From Pseudomonas sp. SDI (GTDB lineage: Bacteria > Pseudomonadota > Gammaproteobacteria > Pseudomonadales > Pseudomonadaceae): 64,000 nucleotides of DNA. Positions 20,241 through 29,042 of this stretch are shown here, one piece after another; the stretch's first letter is position 1, and every line of letters begins with the position of its first letter. The DNA lies in the NCBI RefSeq assembly GCF_003105155.1, contig NZ_QETK01000018.1:44538-108537 (forward strand). Direction: 5' to 3'. The position numbers were made by a program, and so were the translations under genes. The notes below the pieces were generated by a model, which made no database searches, was not told the origin of the DNA, and was given only the letters and a program-made list of their open reading frames with translations.

Positions 20241-20768
20241 ATGAATACAACGCGAGTCCTGTTGTTGAGCCTTGGGCCACTGTTGCTCAGCTCGACCGTG
20301 CAGGGCGCGGTCAGCGGCTTCATCGAGGCCCGCCTGGTAATCAGCGCGGCCTGCCAGGTGAGCAATGGCCAGCCCGGCGAAACCATGCTCGGCAGTGGCC
20401 TGCTCGATTTCGGCCAGCAGGGCCCGACCTGGGCCAACCCGTTACGCTCGGCGCTGGACGAAGACACGGCCGGTGCTCTGCAGGTGAGCTGCAACCCTTC
20501 GGTGCGGGCCTTCACCGTGAGCATCAATGGCGGTAGCAACGCCGATGGCAGCACCCGCCGCTTGAGCAATGGCCGGCACCTGATTCCCTATCAATTGTCG
20601 GCCGACCCGACTGGTGCGGCCAGCTACGGCATTGGCCAGCAGATGAACTTCTCGATCAGCAGTGCGGCACAGATCCCCATTCCGATCTACGGCGCCGTGG
20701 TGGCCAACGCCAAGGCGCTGCCGGCCGGCGTGTATCGCGACACCCTGATGGTGACCCTGGACTGGTAA
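20241..20768 (+). CDS. Csu-type pilus subunit (SCPU domain), second
   Basis: 175 residues with signal peptide MNTTRVLLLSLGPLLLSSTVQG. SCPU hallmarks: ISAACQVSNG, GLLDFGQQG, VSCNPS, FTVSINGG, IPYQLSADP, IPIYG and the terminal strand GVYRDTLMVTLDW. Disulfide cysteines are conserved. The ribosome site is AAGG, and the gene sits in a run of four subunit genes whose order resembles csuA/B-A-B of Acinetobacter. Which of the four is the shaft subunit cannot be told from sequence alone. Confidence 0.85.
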   Translation: MNTTRVLLLSLGPLLLSSTVQGAVSGFIEARLVISAACQVSNGQPGETMLGSGLLDFGQQGPTWANPLRSALDEDTAGALQVSCNPSVRAFTVSINGGSNADGSTRRLSNGRHLIPYQLSADPTGAASYGIGQQMNFSISSAAQIPIPIYGAVVANAKALPAGVYRDTLMVTLDW

Positions 20769-20785
20769 CACGCAAGGAGTGACTC

Positions 20786-21316
20786 ATGACTTCAACCGTA
20801 TCGCGTCTACTGCTCGCCGGCCTTGGCCTGGCGTTGTGCACACAGGCCCAGGCGGCAACCGTCACCGGGAACATCAACGCCACCCTGACCTTGACTTCGG
20901 CGTGCCAGGTGAACGGCTCCAGCGCGGTCAGCGGGGTCACCTTCGGGACCCTGAGTTTCGGCAGCCAGAGCGCCCTGTTCAGCACGGCCGGGGCCCAGGT
21001 GCTCAGCGGCGGTTCGGGCTTCAGCGTGCTCTGCTCGGCGGGCACCATCCCGATCATCAAGGTCAATGCCGGGGCCCATGACGGGCAATCCAGCGGCGGC
21101 GGGCGGGCGCTCTACGACGGGGTGGCGAACTACGTGCCGTATGACTTCTACACCGACTCCGGTTTCTCGACGCTGCTGGTCGTTGGCGGCACCATCACCT
21201 TGCCGACCAGCACCGGGGTGGCGCAAACCGTCAACCTGTACGGCCAGGCCAAAGGCAAGGCCGGGTTGCCGGCAGGGCTTTATACCGATCTGGTCGCGGT
21301 CGAGTTGAGTTTTTGA
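20786..21316 (+). CDS. Csu-type pilus subunit (SCPU domain), third; candidate major pilin
   Basis: 176 residues, signal peptide MTSTVSRLLLAGLGLALCTQAQA. Pilin features: the N-terminal strand TVTGNINATLTLTSACQVNGS could serve as donor strand, then TFGTLSFGSQ, LCSAGT, IKVNAGAHDG, YDFYTD and LYGQAKG, ending AGLYTDLVAVELSF. It is the most CsuA/B-like of the four (Gly/Ala/Thr-rich, short, ACQV near residue 45), so it is the best guess for the shaft subunit. AAGGAG precedes the ATG. Confidence 0.85.
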   Translation: MTSTVSRLLLAGLGLALCTQAQAATVTGNINATLTLTSACQVNGSSAVSGVTFGTLSFGSQSALFSTAGAQVLSGGSGFSVLCSAGTIPIIKVNAGAHDGQSSGGGRALYDGVANYVPYDFYTDSGFSTLLVVGGTITLPTSTGVAQTVNLYGQAKGKAGLPAGLYTDLVAVELSF

Positions 21317-21319
21317 GCC

Positions 21320-21820
21320 ATGCACCGGCGGCTGCCGCTTGCCCTCGCTGCAGTCTCGGCGCTGCTGCCGTTGCCGCTGGGTGCCGTGCTGACCAGCACC
21401 TTTCAGGTCAGCGCTTCGATCATCGCCGGGTGCCTGGTGGTGGGCGGGGCGAGCACCTACGGCAACCTGAATTTCGGCAGCGCCTCGGCGCTGTCGAGCA
21501 GCGTCCTGACCGCCGCCCTGAGCGGCACCACGGTAACCCTGCAATGCACGCCGGGGGTGAGCCTGAACATGGCTATCGACGGCGGCCAGAATAATAACGG
21601 CGCCCGCAATCTCAAGCGCAGCGGCGGCCCGCAGTTGCTGAGCTACCAGCTGTTTAGCGACGCCGGCTTCAGCCAGGCCCTGGGGATTGGCCAGACTGTC
21701 GCCGTGAGCTACAGCGACCCGACCGCTATCATGCTGCCGGTCTATGCCCGCACGCAGCCGAGCGGGGTGCTTGCCGCCGGCAGTTATACCGATGTGCTGC
21801 AAGTGACGTTGTCCTGGTGA
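21320..21820 (+). CDS. Csu-type pilus subunit (SCPU domain), fourth
   Basis: 166 residues starting three bases after the previous stop, so translation is probably coupled. Signal peptide [22 protein letters not shown]. Conserved SCPU segments: SIIAGCLVVGG, YGNLNFGS, LQCTPGV, MAIDGGQN, LLSYQLFSD, LPVYART and the terminal strand AGSYTDVLQVTLSW. It probably acts as an adaptor or minor subunit. A GGAGG-type site is not visible, which fits coupling. Confidence 0.85.
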   Translation: MHRRLPLALAAVSALLPLPLGAVLTSTFQVSASIIAGCLVVGGASTYGNLNFGSASALSSSVLTAALSGTTVTLQCTPGVSLNMAIDGGQNNNGARNLKRSGGPQLLSYQLFSDAGFSQALGIGQTVAVSYSDPTAIMLPVYARTQPSGVLAAGSYTDVLQVTLSW

Positions 21821-21865
21821 GCGGGTTCACGGGGAAGTTTCGACCAAAGCCAAAGGAGGCTGTGC

Positions 21866-22657
21866 ATGGGGGGCTGCGCTCGCGGTATGCGCAAGGAAAT
21901 GAGCGGCGGGCTGTTGGCGCTGGCACTACTGGGGAGCGGCATGGCGCAGGCGGCGACGTCGGTGCTGATCTGGCCGATTGATCCGGTGATCGAGGCCAGC
22001 GACAAGGCCGGTGCGCTGTGGCTGGAGAACCGTGGCACGGCCCCGGCCAACCTGCAGGTGCGGGTGTTCGCCTGGCGCCAGGGCGACTTCGACGACCAGT
22101 ATCAACAGCAGCGCGAGATTATCGGCAGCCCGCCAGTGGCTAATGTCGCGCCGGGGCAGAAACAGTTGATCCGGCTGACCCGCACCGGTGTTTCGCCGGT
22201 CGGCCAGGAGCAGGCCTACCGGATCATCATCGACGAGATCCCCGCGGCGCTACCGCCCTCCGCGAGCGAGGATAAACCCGAGGCCGCGATCCGCTTCCAG
22301 ATGCGCTACTCGGTGCCGTTGTTCGTCTACGGCGAAGGTCTCTGGGGCAAACCCGATGCTGCCGGGCAGCGCGATACAGCCGCCGTGGGCAAGCCGGTGC
22401 TGAGCTGGCGCCAGGTCTCGGTGCAGGGCAAACCCTATGTCGAAATCCGCAACAGCGGCCCGGTGCATGCGCGCCTGACCGACGTCGTCCTGCACCAGGG
22501 CAGCCAGGCCCAGCCGCTGGTCGAAGGCTTGCTCGGCTATGTGCTGCCGGGCGTGAGCATGCGCTGGCCGGCCCCGGCACAGCTGTCGACGGCCAGCGTA
22601 CTCAAGGGCCGGATCAACGGCACCGAAGCGGCCCAGACCATCCGTCAGGGGCGCTGA
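21866..22657 (+). CDS. Periplasmic pilus chaperone (CsuC-like)
   Basis: 263 residues from the ATG at 21866, with AAAGGAGG seven bases upstream. A second in-frame ATG at 21899 would give a cleaner signal peptide. Ig-fold chaperone of the FimC/PapD superfamily, archaic Csu branch: WPIDPVIEASDKAGALWLENRG, VRVFAWRQGD, PPVANVAPGQKQLIRL (with the conserved lysine/arginine of the subunit-binding cleft) and RIIIDEIP. The C-terminal domain covers about 150-255. It carries Csu subunits to the usher gene that follows. Confidence 0.88.
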   Translation: MGGCARGMRKEMSGGLLALALLGSGMAQAATSVLIWPIDPVIEASDKAGALWLENRGTAPANLQVRVFAWRQGDFDDQYQQQREIIGSPPVANVAPGQKQLIRLTRTGVSPVGQEQAYRIIIDEIPAALPPSASEDKPEAAIRFQMRYSVPLFVYGEGLWGKPDAAGQRDTAAVGKPVLSWRQVSVQGKPYVEIRNSGPVHARLTDVVLHQGSQAQPLVEGLLGYVLPGVSMRWPAPAQLSTASVLKGRINGTEAAQTIRQGR

Positions 22658-22713
22658 CCGCCCGAGGATAACGCCAGCGGCCAGGGAGGCCCGGATATGG
22701 TTGGACACAGTGC

Positions 22714-25062
22714 GTGAGCAAATTTCCGGCGCTGCCGCGCCGCCTGTTGCAGGTGTGTGGCGCGAGCCTGCTCGTCGGCAGCGCAGTGCTCGCTGGCGAA
22801 TTGCCGCCGCCGCCGTCGGGGCTGGATGCCATAACCGAAGCGCAGTTGTACCTGGAACTGGTGGTGAACCAGATGAGTAGCCCCAACCTGGTGCCGGTGC
22901 AGCAACGCAACGGTCGTCTGTACATGGCCTATGCCGATTTGCAGGCGCTGGGCCTGACGATTCCTGGCCAGAGCGACCCGCAGGTGGCCCTGGAAGCGAT
23001 ACCTGAGCTGCACAGCGATTACGACAGCCAGGGTCAGCGTCTGCTGTTGCAGGTGCCACCGGCCTGGCTGCCGAACCAGCGCATCGGCACTCGCGACCTG
23101 TCGGCGGCCGGTCAGGCCCTAAGCAGTTTCGGCGCCGTGTTCAACTATGACCTTTACCTCAACGACAGCGATGATGGCGGGACCTACCTCGCGGCCTGGA
23201 ACGAGCTGCGCGTGTTCGACCGTTGGGGCAGCTTTTCCAGTACCGGGCAGTGGCGCGAATCGCTCGGCGGCGCCCAGCTCGACAGCAGCCAGCAGGGCTT
23301 TCGCCGCTACGACACGACCTGGCGCTACTCCGACGAAGCACGCCTGCTGACCTGGGAAGCCGGCGATGTAGTGACCGGCGCCTTGCCCTGGACCACCTCG
23401 GTGCGGGTCGGCGGCGTGCAGCTGTCGCGTGACTTCGGCGTGCGCCCGGACCTGGTGACCTACCCGCTGCCGGCGTTCGTCGGCGAGGCGGCGGTGCCGT
23501 CCTCGGTCGACCTGTTCATCAACGGCTACAAGAGCGCCAGCGCCGACCTGCAACCCGGTCCCTACACGCTGACCAACGTGCCGTTCATCAACGGTGCCGG
23601 CGATGCCGTGGTGGTGACCACCGATGCGCTCGGCCGGCAGGTCTCGACCACCTTGCCGTTCTACGTCACCAGCAGTCTGTTGCAGAAAGGCCTGAGCGAT
23701 TTCTCGGTGGCGCTCGGCAGCCTGCGTCGTGATTATGGCGTGCGCGACTTTGCCTACGGCCCAGGTGTGTCGACGGGCAGCCTACGCTACGGCCTGAGCG
23801 ACCGGGTGACCGTCGAAAGCCATGTCGAGGCGGCCGAGTCGCTGGCCCTTGGCGGCCTGGGCGGCAGCCTGCAGATCGGCAATTACGGGGTGGTCAACGC
23901 CGCCATGACCCAAAGCCGGCTCGACGGCCAAACCGGCCAGCAACTGAGCCTCGGCTACCAGTACAGCAGCCAGCGGTTCGGCTTCAACTACCAACGCCTG
24001 CAACGGCGCGGCGACTACGCCGACCTGTCGCTGGTCGACAGCCCGTACACGCGGCTCAGCCAGCGCAGCGAACAGGTCACCCTGAGCCTCAACCTGCAAC
24101 GCTACGGCAGCATCGGCGCCGGTTATTTCGATGTGCATGCCGGCGACGGTTCGCGCACCCAGTTGCTCAACCTGAGCTGGAGCAAGTCGCTGTGGGGCAA
24201 CAGCAGCCTGTACCTGTCGGCCAACCGCGAGATCGGCGACCGCCAGTGGGCGATGCAGGCGCAACTGGTGATCCCGTTCGACCTGCGCGGCACGCTGAGC
24301 TTCAGCATGGAACGCAACCAGCAGGGCGAAAGTGTGCAGCGGGTCAACTACAGCCGCGCGGTGCCGGTGGAGGGCGGCGTCGGCTTCAACCTCGGCTATG
24401 CTGACGGCGCCCGCGCGGCGTACCGCCAGGCCGACCTGACCTGGCGCCTGCAAGGTGTGCAACTGCAGGCCGGCCTGTATGGCAGCAGCGACAGCATGAC
24501 CCGCTGGGCCGATGCCAGCGGTTCTGTGGTGTTGATGGACGCCGGATTGTTTGCTGCCAATCGTATCGACGATGCCTTCGTCTTGGTCAGCACCGACGGC
24601 TTTGCCGATGTACCGGTGCGCTACGAGAACCAGACGGTCGGGCGCACCGATGCCAACGGCCATCTGCTGGTGCCGTGGAGCAGCGGTTACTACCGTGGCA
24701 AGTACGAAATCGACCCGTTGGAGCTGCCGCCGAACGTGCGCGCCGGCGATGTCGAGCAGCGTGTGGCGGTGCGTCGCGGCAGCGGTTACCTGCTGGAATT
24801 CCCGTTGCGCAAGGTGCGCGCGGCCAGTCTGGTGCTGGTCGACAGCGCGCGCAAGGACCTGGCCCTGGGCAGCCAGGTGACGCATGTACAGAGCGGCGTC
24901 CAGGCGGTGGTGGGCTGGGACGGGCTGGTGTACCTGGAGGACCTTGCCGAGCAGAACACCCTGCAGGTCGAGGTGGCCGGTGGCGGGCAGTGCCAGGTGC
25001 AGTTCGGGCTCCAGGCCGAGCAGGACCAGGTGCCGCTGATCGGTCCGCTGGTGTGCCAATGA
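22714..25062 (+). CDS. Outer-membrane usher of the Csu-type pilus (CsuD-like)
   Basis: 782 residues with signal peptide up to LAG; FimD/PapC-type usher. Order of parts: N-terminal periplasmic domain (~30-150), beta-barrel with plug, and C-terminal domains ending in QCQVQFGLQAEQDQ. Recognisable usher motifs are FNYDLYLN, FGVRPDLVTYPLP and VPFINGAGDAVVVTTDALGR. The start is the GTG at 22714. It has no strong ribosome site of its own, but a six-codon frame beginning ATG at 22697 (GGGAGG upstream) ends in a TGA that overlaps this GTG, so reinitiation is likely. The 3' end overlaps the tip gene by ATGA. Confidence 0.88.
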   Translation: MSKFPALPRRLLQVCGASLLVGSAVLAGELPPPPSGLDAITEAQLYLELVVNQMSSPNLVPVQQRNGRLYMAYADLQALGLTIPGQSDPQVALEAIPELHSDYDSQGQRLLLQVPPAWLPNQRIGTRDLSAAGQALSSFGAVFNYDLYLNDSDDGGTYLAAWNELRVFDRWGSFSSTGQWRESLGGAQLDSSQQGFRRYDTTWRYSDEARLLTWEAGDVVTGALPWTTSVRVGGVQLSRDFGVRPDLVTYPLPAFVGEAAVPSSVDLFINGYKSASADLQPGPYTLTNVPFINGAGDAVVVTTDALGRQVSTTLPFYVTSSLLQKGLSDFSVALGSLRRDYGVRDFAYGPGVSTGSLRYGLSDRVTVESHVEAAESLALGGLGGSLQIGNYGVVNAAMTQSRLDGQTGQQLSLGYQYSSQRFGFNYQRLQRRGDYADLSLVDSPYTRLSQRSEQVTLSLNLQRYGSIGAGYFDVHAGDGSRTQLLNLSWSKSLWGNSSLYLSANREIGDRQWAMQAQLVIPFDLRGTLSFSMERNQQGESVQRVNYSRAVPVEGGVGFNLGYADGARAAYRQADLTWRLQGVQLQAGLYGSSDSMTRWADASGSVVLMDAGLFAANRIDDAFVLVSTDGFADVPVRYENQTVGRTDANGHLLVPWSSGYYRGKYEIDPLELPPNVRAGDVEQRVAVRRGSGYLLEFPLRKVRAASLVLVDSARKDLALGSQVTHVQSGVQAVVGWDGLVYLEDLAEQNTLQVEVAGGGQCQVQFGLQAEQDQVPLIGPLVCQ

Positions 25063-26030
25063 AACGCTCGCCGTGGGGGTTGCTCGGCCTCCTGGCGGCC
25101 GGCCAGGTGCAGGCGTTGTGCGCGGTGCAGGCGGGGGCGCCGGCGGCGTTCGGCAGTGTCACCTCGAACCAGGTGCAGGTGGTTTCGCAACCGTCGTCGA
25201 CCAGCAATGCGGGCTTGCAGTGCACCGGCTCGCTGCTCACGGCGTTGCGCAGCGACGATTATTTCAAGGGCACGTTCAGCGGTGCCAATGGCAGTACCGG
25301 GCTGGTCGGGCCGACCGGCGACGTGATCGGCTACACGCTGTTCGCCAACAACTCCAGCAGCTACCCGATTACCCGCGGCCAGCCTTACGACTTTGCCCGC
25401 AACGGCATCATCGATCTGCTGGGGTTGCTCGGCAGCATCACGCCGAAGAGCATTCCGGTGTACCTGGGGACGATTACCGGCAGCAACGTCGCGGCTGGCC
25501 TCTATACCGAAACCATCAACGTGTTCTGGGACTGGGATTACTGCTGGGGCATCGGGCTCGGTGCGGCGTGCCTGGGGCGGCAGAAGCTGAGCGGCAGCAG
25601 TTCGTTCACGGTCAGCCTGACGGTGACCAACGATTGCCTGATTACCACGCCGAACATCAGCTTTGGCGGCGCGCCGGTGGTCAGTGGCTTTGCCACGGTG
25701 AACCAGAGCGTCAGCCTGTCGTGCACCAAGGGCAGTGCCTATACGGTGGGCCTGAACGATGGCCTGTACGGGGCTGGTGGGCGGCGGCGGATGAAGGCGG
25801 TGAATAGCAACAACTACCTGGCCTACGACATCTTCAAGAGTGCCGGCGCGGTGCGCTGGGGCTCGCTGACCGGCGCGCGGCGGTCGAGTAGCGATGCCGA
25901 CATCAACCCAGGTGTGGGCACCGGGGCCGGTAGTCAGGTGTTCAACTACAACGCCAAGGTCTACACCGACCAGCCGACGCCGCCGGCGGATGCCTATTCG
26001 GACAGTGTGATGCTGGATGTGCAGTTTTGA
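25059..26030 (+). CDS. Csu-type pilus tip adhesin (CsuE-like), two SCPU domains
   Basis: 323 residues starting at an ATG that overlaps the usher stop by four bases. Signal peptide MKRSPWGLLGLLAAGQVQA. Two SCPU-type domains: ~20-180 (CAVQAG, LQCTGSL, GYTLFANN, AGLYTETINVFWDW) and ~195-323 (NDCLITTPNISFG, LSCTKGS, TVGLNDGLYG, YLAYDIF, AYSDSVMLDVQF). In Acinetobacter the two-domain CsuE sits at the pilus tip and binds hydrophobic surfaces; the same role is inferred. Its last 37 bases overlap the 3' end of the convergent transporter gene. Confidence 0.85.
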   Translation: MKRSPWGLLGLLAAGQVQALCAVQAGAPAAFGSVTSNQVQVVSQPSSTSNAGLQCTGSLLTALRSDDYFKGTFSGANGSTGLVGPTGDVIGYTLFANNSSSYPITRGQPYDFARNGIIDLLGLLGSITPKSIPVYLGTITGSNVAAGLYTETINVFWDWDYCWGIGLGAACLGRQKLSGSSSFTVSLTVTNDCLITTPNISFGGAPVVSGFATVNQSVSLSCTKGSAYTVGLNDGLYGAGGRRRMKAVNSNNYLAYDIFKSAGAVRWGSLTGARRSSSDADINPGVGTGAGSQVFNYNAKVYTDQPTPPADAYSDSVMLDVQF

Positions 26031-27211
26031 ATCATGGGGCTGCGCAAGGTGGTCCACCAATAGCCCAGGGCGAGCAGGTTGAGCGCGGCGCCCAGTGCGC
26101 AGACCGCCAGCCAGCCACCCCAGGCGTACACCAGGGTTGCCGCCAGCGAGCCGAGCGCGCTGCCGACCGAGTAGAACAGCATGTAGGCGGCGGTCAGGCG
26201 GCTGTGGGTGTCGGCCGGCAGACGGTAGATCAGGCTCTGGCTGGCGACGTGCAGCGCCTGTAAACCAAGGTCGAACAGCACCACGCCCAGCAGCAGTGCC
26301 CACAGCGAGCTTTGGGTCAGGGCAATCGCCCCCCAGGAAAGCAGCATCAGCAACAGCGAGCCGCCACTGACCGTCTGCCCCCAGCCACGGTCGGCCAGCC
26401 GCCCGGCGCGTGCCGCAGCCAGCGCACCCGCGGCGCCGGCCAGGCCGAACAGGCCCACCTGGCTGGCCGACAGCGACAGCGGCGGGGCGCTGAGCGGCAA
26501 CACCAGGGGCGTCCACAGCACCATCGCCGAAGCGAAGCTGAGCAGGGCCAGGCAGGCGCGCTGACGCAGTACCGGCTCGTCGCGCAGCAAATCCCACAGG
26601 GAACCGATCAACTGCCGGTAGCTGGCACCGCTAGGCACGCGCTGCTGCGCCGGCAGCACGCGCCAGAGCAGCAGCGCCATCGACGCCGTGAGCAGCGCCG
26701 AGAGCAGGTACACCACACGCCAGCCGGCAAAGTCGGCCACCGCCCCGGACAGGGTCCGTGCCAGCAGGATGCCGATGACGATACCGCTGGTGACGATGCC
26801 CACTACATGGCCACGCTCCTCAATGGCCGCCAGTGTCGCGGCATGTGCCACCAGCACTTGGGCGACCACCGCCAGCAGGCCGCTCAGGCCCATGCCGAGC
26901 AACAGCCAGTGGCGGCCCGGGGCGACGGCAATCAGCAGCAGGGCGAGTACCGACAGGAGCGTCTGGCCGACGATCAGCTTGCGCCGGTCGAGCAGATCGC
27001 CCAACGGCACCAGCAGCACCAGCCCCAGGCCATAACCGATCTGACTGAGGGTCACCACCAGGCCGAGCAGCGCAGTGTCGATGGCCAGGTCGCGGGCCAT
27101 GGCCTCCAGCAGCGGCTGGGCGTAGTAGACATTGCCAACGGCCAGCGCACTGGCAAGTGAAAACAGCAGAACCACCGCAGGCGAAAGTCGCGGAACGGAT
27201 GAGGCAGGCAT
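25994..27211 (-). CDS. MFS transporter, drug-efflux type
   Basis: 405 residues from the ATG at 27211 (AAAGGA upstream); longer in-frame starts run through the operator and are rejected. About twelve hydrophobic helices. The MFS loop signature is GLLVPLGDLLDRRKLIVG-like (LVLLVPLGDLLDRRK, ~65-80). A repeated half begins near residue 210. It resembles the YnfM/NepI-like arabinose/drug efflux group. It is divergent from an HxlR-type regulator with a shared operator, the usual arrangement for a substrate-induced exporter. Substrate unknown. Confidence 0.85.
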   Translation of the reverse strand: MPASSVPRLSPAVVLLFSLASALAVGNVYYAQPLLEAMARDLAIDTALLGLVVTLSQIGYGLGLVLLVPLGDLLDRRKLIVGQTLLSVLALLLIAVAPGRHWLLLGMGLSGLLAVVAQVLVAHAATLAAIEERGHVVGIVTSGIVIGILLARTLSGAVADFAGWRVVYLLSALLTASMALLLWRVLPAQQRVPSGASYRQLIGSLWDLLRDEPVLRQRACLALLSFASAMVLWTPLVLPLSAPPLSLSASQVGLFGLAGAAGALAAARAGRLADRGWGQTVSGGSLLLMLLSWGAIALTQSSLWALLLGVVLFDLGLQALHVASQSLIYRLPADTHSRLTAAYMLFYSVGSALGSLAATLVYAWGGWLAVCALGAALNLLALGYWWTTLRSPMIQNCTSSITLSE

Positions 27212-27226
27212 GATGGCGTCCTTTCT

Positions 27227-27280
27227 GGTTGCAATATGAAACCTGTTGTACCCTAGAAGCACAGGTTTTATATTGCAACC
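27227..27280. promoter_or_regulatory. Long operator palindrome between the MFS and HxlR genes
   Basis: Arms 27227-27246 and 27261-27280 are 20 bases each and pair at 19 of 20 positions, separated by 14 bases. The element covers the promoters of both divergent genes. The obvious binder is the HxlR-family protein encoded next to it. Confidence 0.7.
27246..27274 (+). promoter_or_regulatory. Sigma-70-type promoter of the HxlR regulator gene
   Basis: -35 TTGTAC (27246-27251), 17-base spacer, -10 TATATT (27269-27274). It lies inside the operator palindrome, so regulator binding would block it (autorepression). Confidence 0.55.
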
Positions 27281-27306
27281 ACTTTTCTGCTCTGCGTGGA
27301 GGAAGC

Positions 27307-27849
27307 ATGGTCCAGCGCACCCGTTTTCAGGACGCCGAATGCCCGGTGGCGCGCTCGCTCGATGCGATTGGCGATTGGTGGTCGTTGTTGATCGTGCGCG
27401 ATGCCTTCGATGGGCTGACACGTTTTGGCGAGTTCCAGCGCAGCCTGGGGATGGCCAAGAATATTCTCGCGGCACGCTTACGCCAGCTGGTCGCGCACCG
27501 GATCCTGGAACTGGTGCCGGCGGCGGATGGCAGCGCGTATCAGCAGTACCGCTTGACCGAGAAGGGGCGCGGGCTGTTTCCGTTGATCGTCGCCTTGCGG
27601 CAGTGGGGCGAGGCGTTTTTCTACGCGGACGGCGAGGCGCATTCGCTGCTGGTGGACACGCGCACCGGCGCGCCGCTCACGCCGCTGGAGGTGCGGGCGG
27701 CGGATGGGCGGGTGGTGGGGGCCGAGGAGTGTCGCCGGATTGCCGTGGATTCATCGCGGGACGAATCGGGTCGCCGCACCGCTGCTCTCACAGAGGAAGG
27801 CGTACCGCCACCTACTGCTGGAGCGGGCTCGTCCCGCGACAGGGCTTAA
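27307..27849 (+). CDS. HxlR-family transcriptional regulator with REP-derived C-terminal tail
   Basis: 180 residues. Winged helix-turn-helix of the HxlR type: CPVARSLDAIGDWWSLLIVRDAFDGLTRFGEFQRSLGMAKNILA(split across helices), RLRQLV, YRLTEKGRGLFPLIVALRQWG. The conserved Cys of the family is near residue 12 (AECPV), a possible redox or electrophile sensor. The family part ends near residue 150. The last ~30 residues (SSRDESGRRTAA..GSSRDRA) are encoded by an inverted REP-type repeat and are probably not part of the fold. It controls the divergent MFS gene by inference. Confidence 0.85.
   Translation: MVQRTRFQDAECPVARSLDAIGDWWSLLIVRDAFDGLTRFGEFQRSLGMAKNILAARLRQLVAHRILELVPAADGSAYQQYRLTEKGRGLFPLIVALRQWGEAFFYADGEAHSLLVDTRTGAPLTPLEVRAADGRVVGAEECRRIAVDSSRDESGRRTAALTEEGVPPPTAGAGSSRDRA
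27754..27839. repeat. REP-type inverted repeat pair inside the 3' end of the HxlR gene
   Basis: TCGCGGGACGA (27754-27764) and TCGTCCCGCGA (27829-27839) are perfect 11-base complements, separated by 64 bases. They match the style of extragenic REP pairs of pseudomonads (also seen at the right window edge). The element supplies the last ~30 codons of the regulator and ends just before the convergent peptidase stop at 27846. Confidence 0.6.
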
Positions 27850-28994
27850 CGCAGTTCCGCGGCCATCTGCTCGAACGTATCCAGCACCGCGCTGGCCAAC
27901 TCCCGGGAACGCTTGCCCGACCAGCCGGTGAGCGGGTTCGGCGCGTCGTCGTGGTCCTTGAAGGGCATTTCCAGGGTCAGCGACAGGCAGTCATGCGCAG
28001 CGCCCACGGCGTTGCAGGCCAGGGTCATATTGGCTTCGCCCGGCGCGCTCAGCGGATAGCCGTGAACGGTCTGGAAGTCGTTGCTCAAGCCACTCAGCAA
28101 TGCGCGAAAGCGTTGCTCCAGCCCGGCAATGCGCGGCGTATAGCTGGGGTTGCCCTCGCAGGCCGCAGTGAACACGTGGGGAATCTCTTCGTCACCATGG
28201 GCGTCGAGGAACAGGTCGACGCCATGCAGTTTCATCTGCTGCTTGGCGAAGAACACTTCCGGCGTGCTGTCGATGCTCGCGTCCTGCCAGGCGCGGTTGA
28301 GGTCCTTGCCCTTGAAGTTGGTGCGTAGGTGACCGCGGAACGCGCCATCCGGGTTCATGTTCGGGATCAGGTACAGGTCGGCCTTGGCCAGCAGCGCCTG
28401 GACGCCGGCGTCATTGTGCTGCAGGCGGTCGATCACGCCCTCCATGAACCATTCGGCCATGTGCTCGCCCGGATGTTGTTGGGCGATGATCCACAGTTTG
28501 CGTTTGCCTGCCGCGCCATCGCCGGCGCGCAGCAACTGAATATCGCGACCCTCGACGCTGCGCCCGGTGGCCAGCAGTTCGACATTTGGCAAGCCCACGG
28601 CACGCTCGATCAATTGATTGTGCCGGGCGCGTGGGTAGGGCTCGAAATAGGCGAACCACACCTGCGGCTCACGCGCTTGCAGGCTGAAGCTCAGGGCCTT
28701 GCCATCGAACTGGCTGGGCACGCGGAACCAGTTTTGCTGATCGTAGGAGGCAACCGCATGATAGCCATCCCACGCCGCGTTGTAGGAGGATTCACCGGCG
28801 TTTTCCAGAATGAACTGATGGCGCTGTCCCAGCGTCAGGCCGCTGGCCTTGAAGTGGAACCACTGGAAATGCTCGCTGTGAGTGTCGGGGCGGATGGCCA
28901 GGCGGACCTGTGCCGGGTTGCTGGCGTCACGCACGAGGATGTTGCCGGCGTCGAAATCGCACTCGATGCTTATGGGGGACAGCGTCACGGTCAT
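27846..28994 (-). CDS. M14-family zinc carboxypeptidase (cytosolic carboxypeptidase-like)
   Basis: 382 residues. An N-terminal beta-sandwich domain (~1-120, with FQWFHFKASGL and WFAYFEPY) typical of the M14D cytosolic carboxypeptidase subfamily precedes the catalytic domain. Zinc ligands: H and E in QQHPGEHMAEWFMEG and the third His in DAHGDEEIP. Substrate and catalytic residues: NMNPDGAFRGHLRTN, DLNRAW, and a catalytic Glu in LTLEMPFKD. No signal peptide, so cytoplasmic. The bacterial substrate is unknown. It is monocistronic and converges on the HxlR gene. Confidence 0.88.
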   Translation of the reverse strand: MTVTLSPISIECDFDAGNILVRDASNPAQVRLAIRPDTHSEHFQWFHFKASGLTLGQRHQFILENAGESSYNAAWDGYHAVASYDQQNWFRVPSQFDGKALSFSLQAREPQVWFAYFEPYPRARHNQLIERAVGLPNVELLATGRSVEGRDIQLLRAGDGAAGKRKLWIIAQQHPGEHMAEWFMEGVIDRLQHNDAGVQALLAKADLYLIPNMNPDGAFRGHLRTNFKGKDLNRAWQDASIDSTPEVFFAKQQMKLHGVDLFLDAHGDEEIPHVFTAACEGNPSYTPRIAGLEQRFRALLSGLSNDFQTVHGYPLSAPGEANMTLACNAVGAAHDCLSLTLEMPFKDHDDAPNPLTGWSGKRSRELASAVLDTFEQMAAELR

Positions 28995-29042
28995 TGCCAG
29001 GCTCCTGTAGAGTTGTTGTGCAACCTACTCTACACGCCTGGC

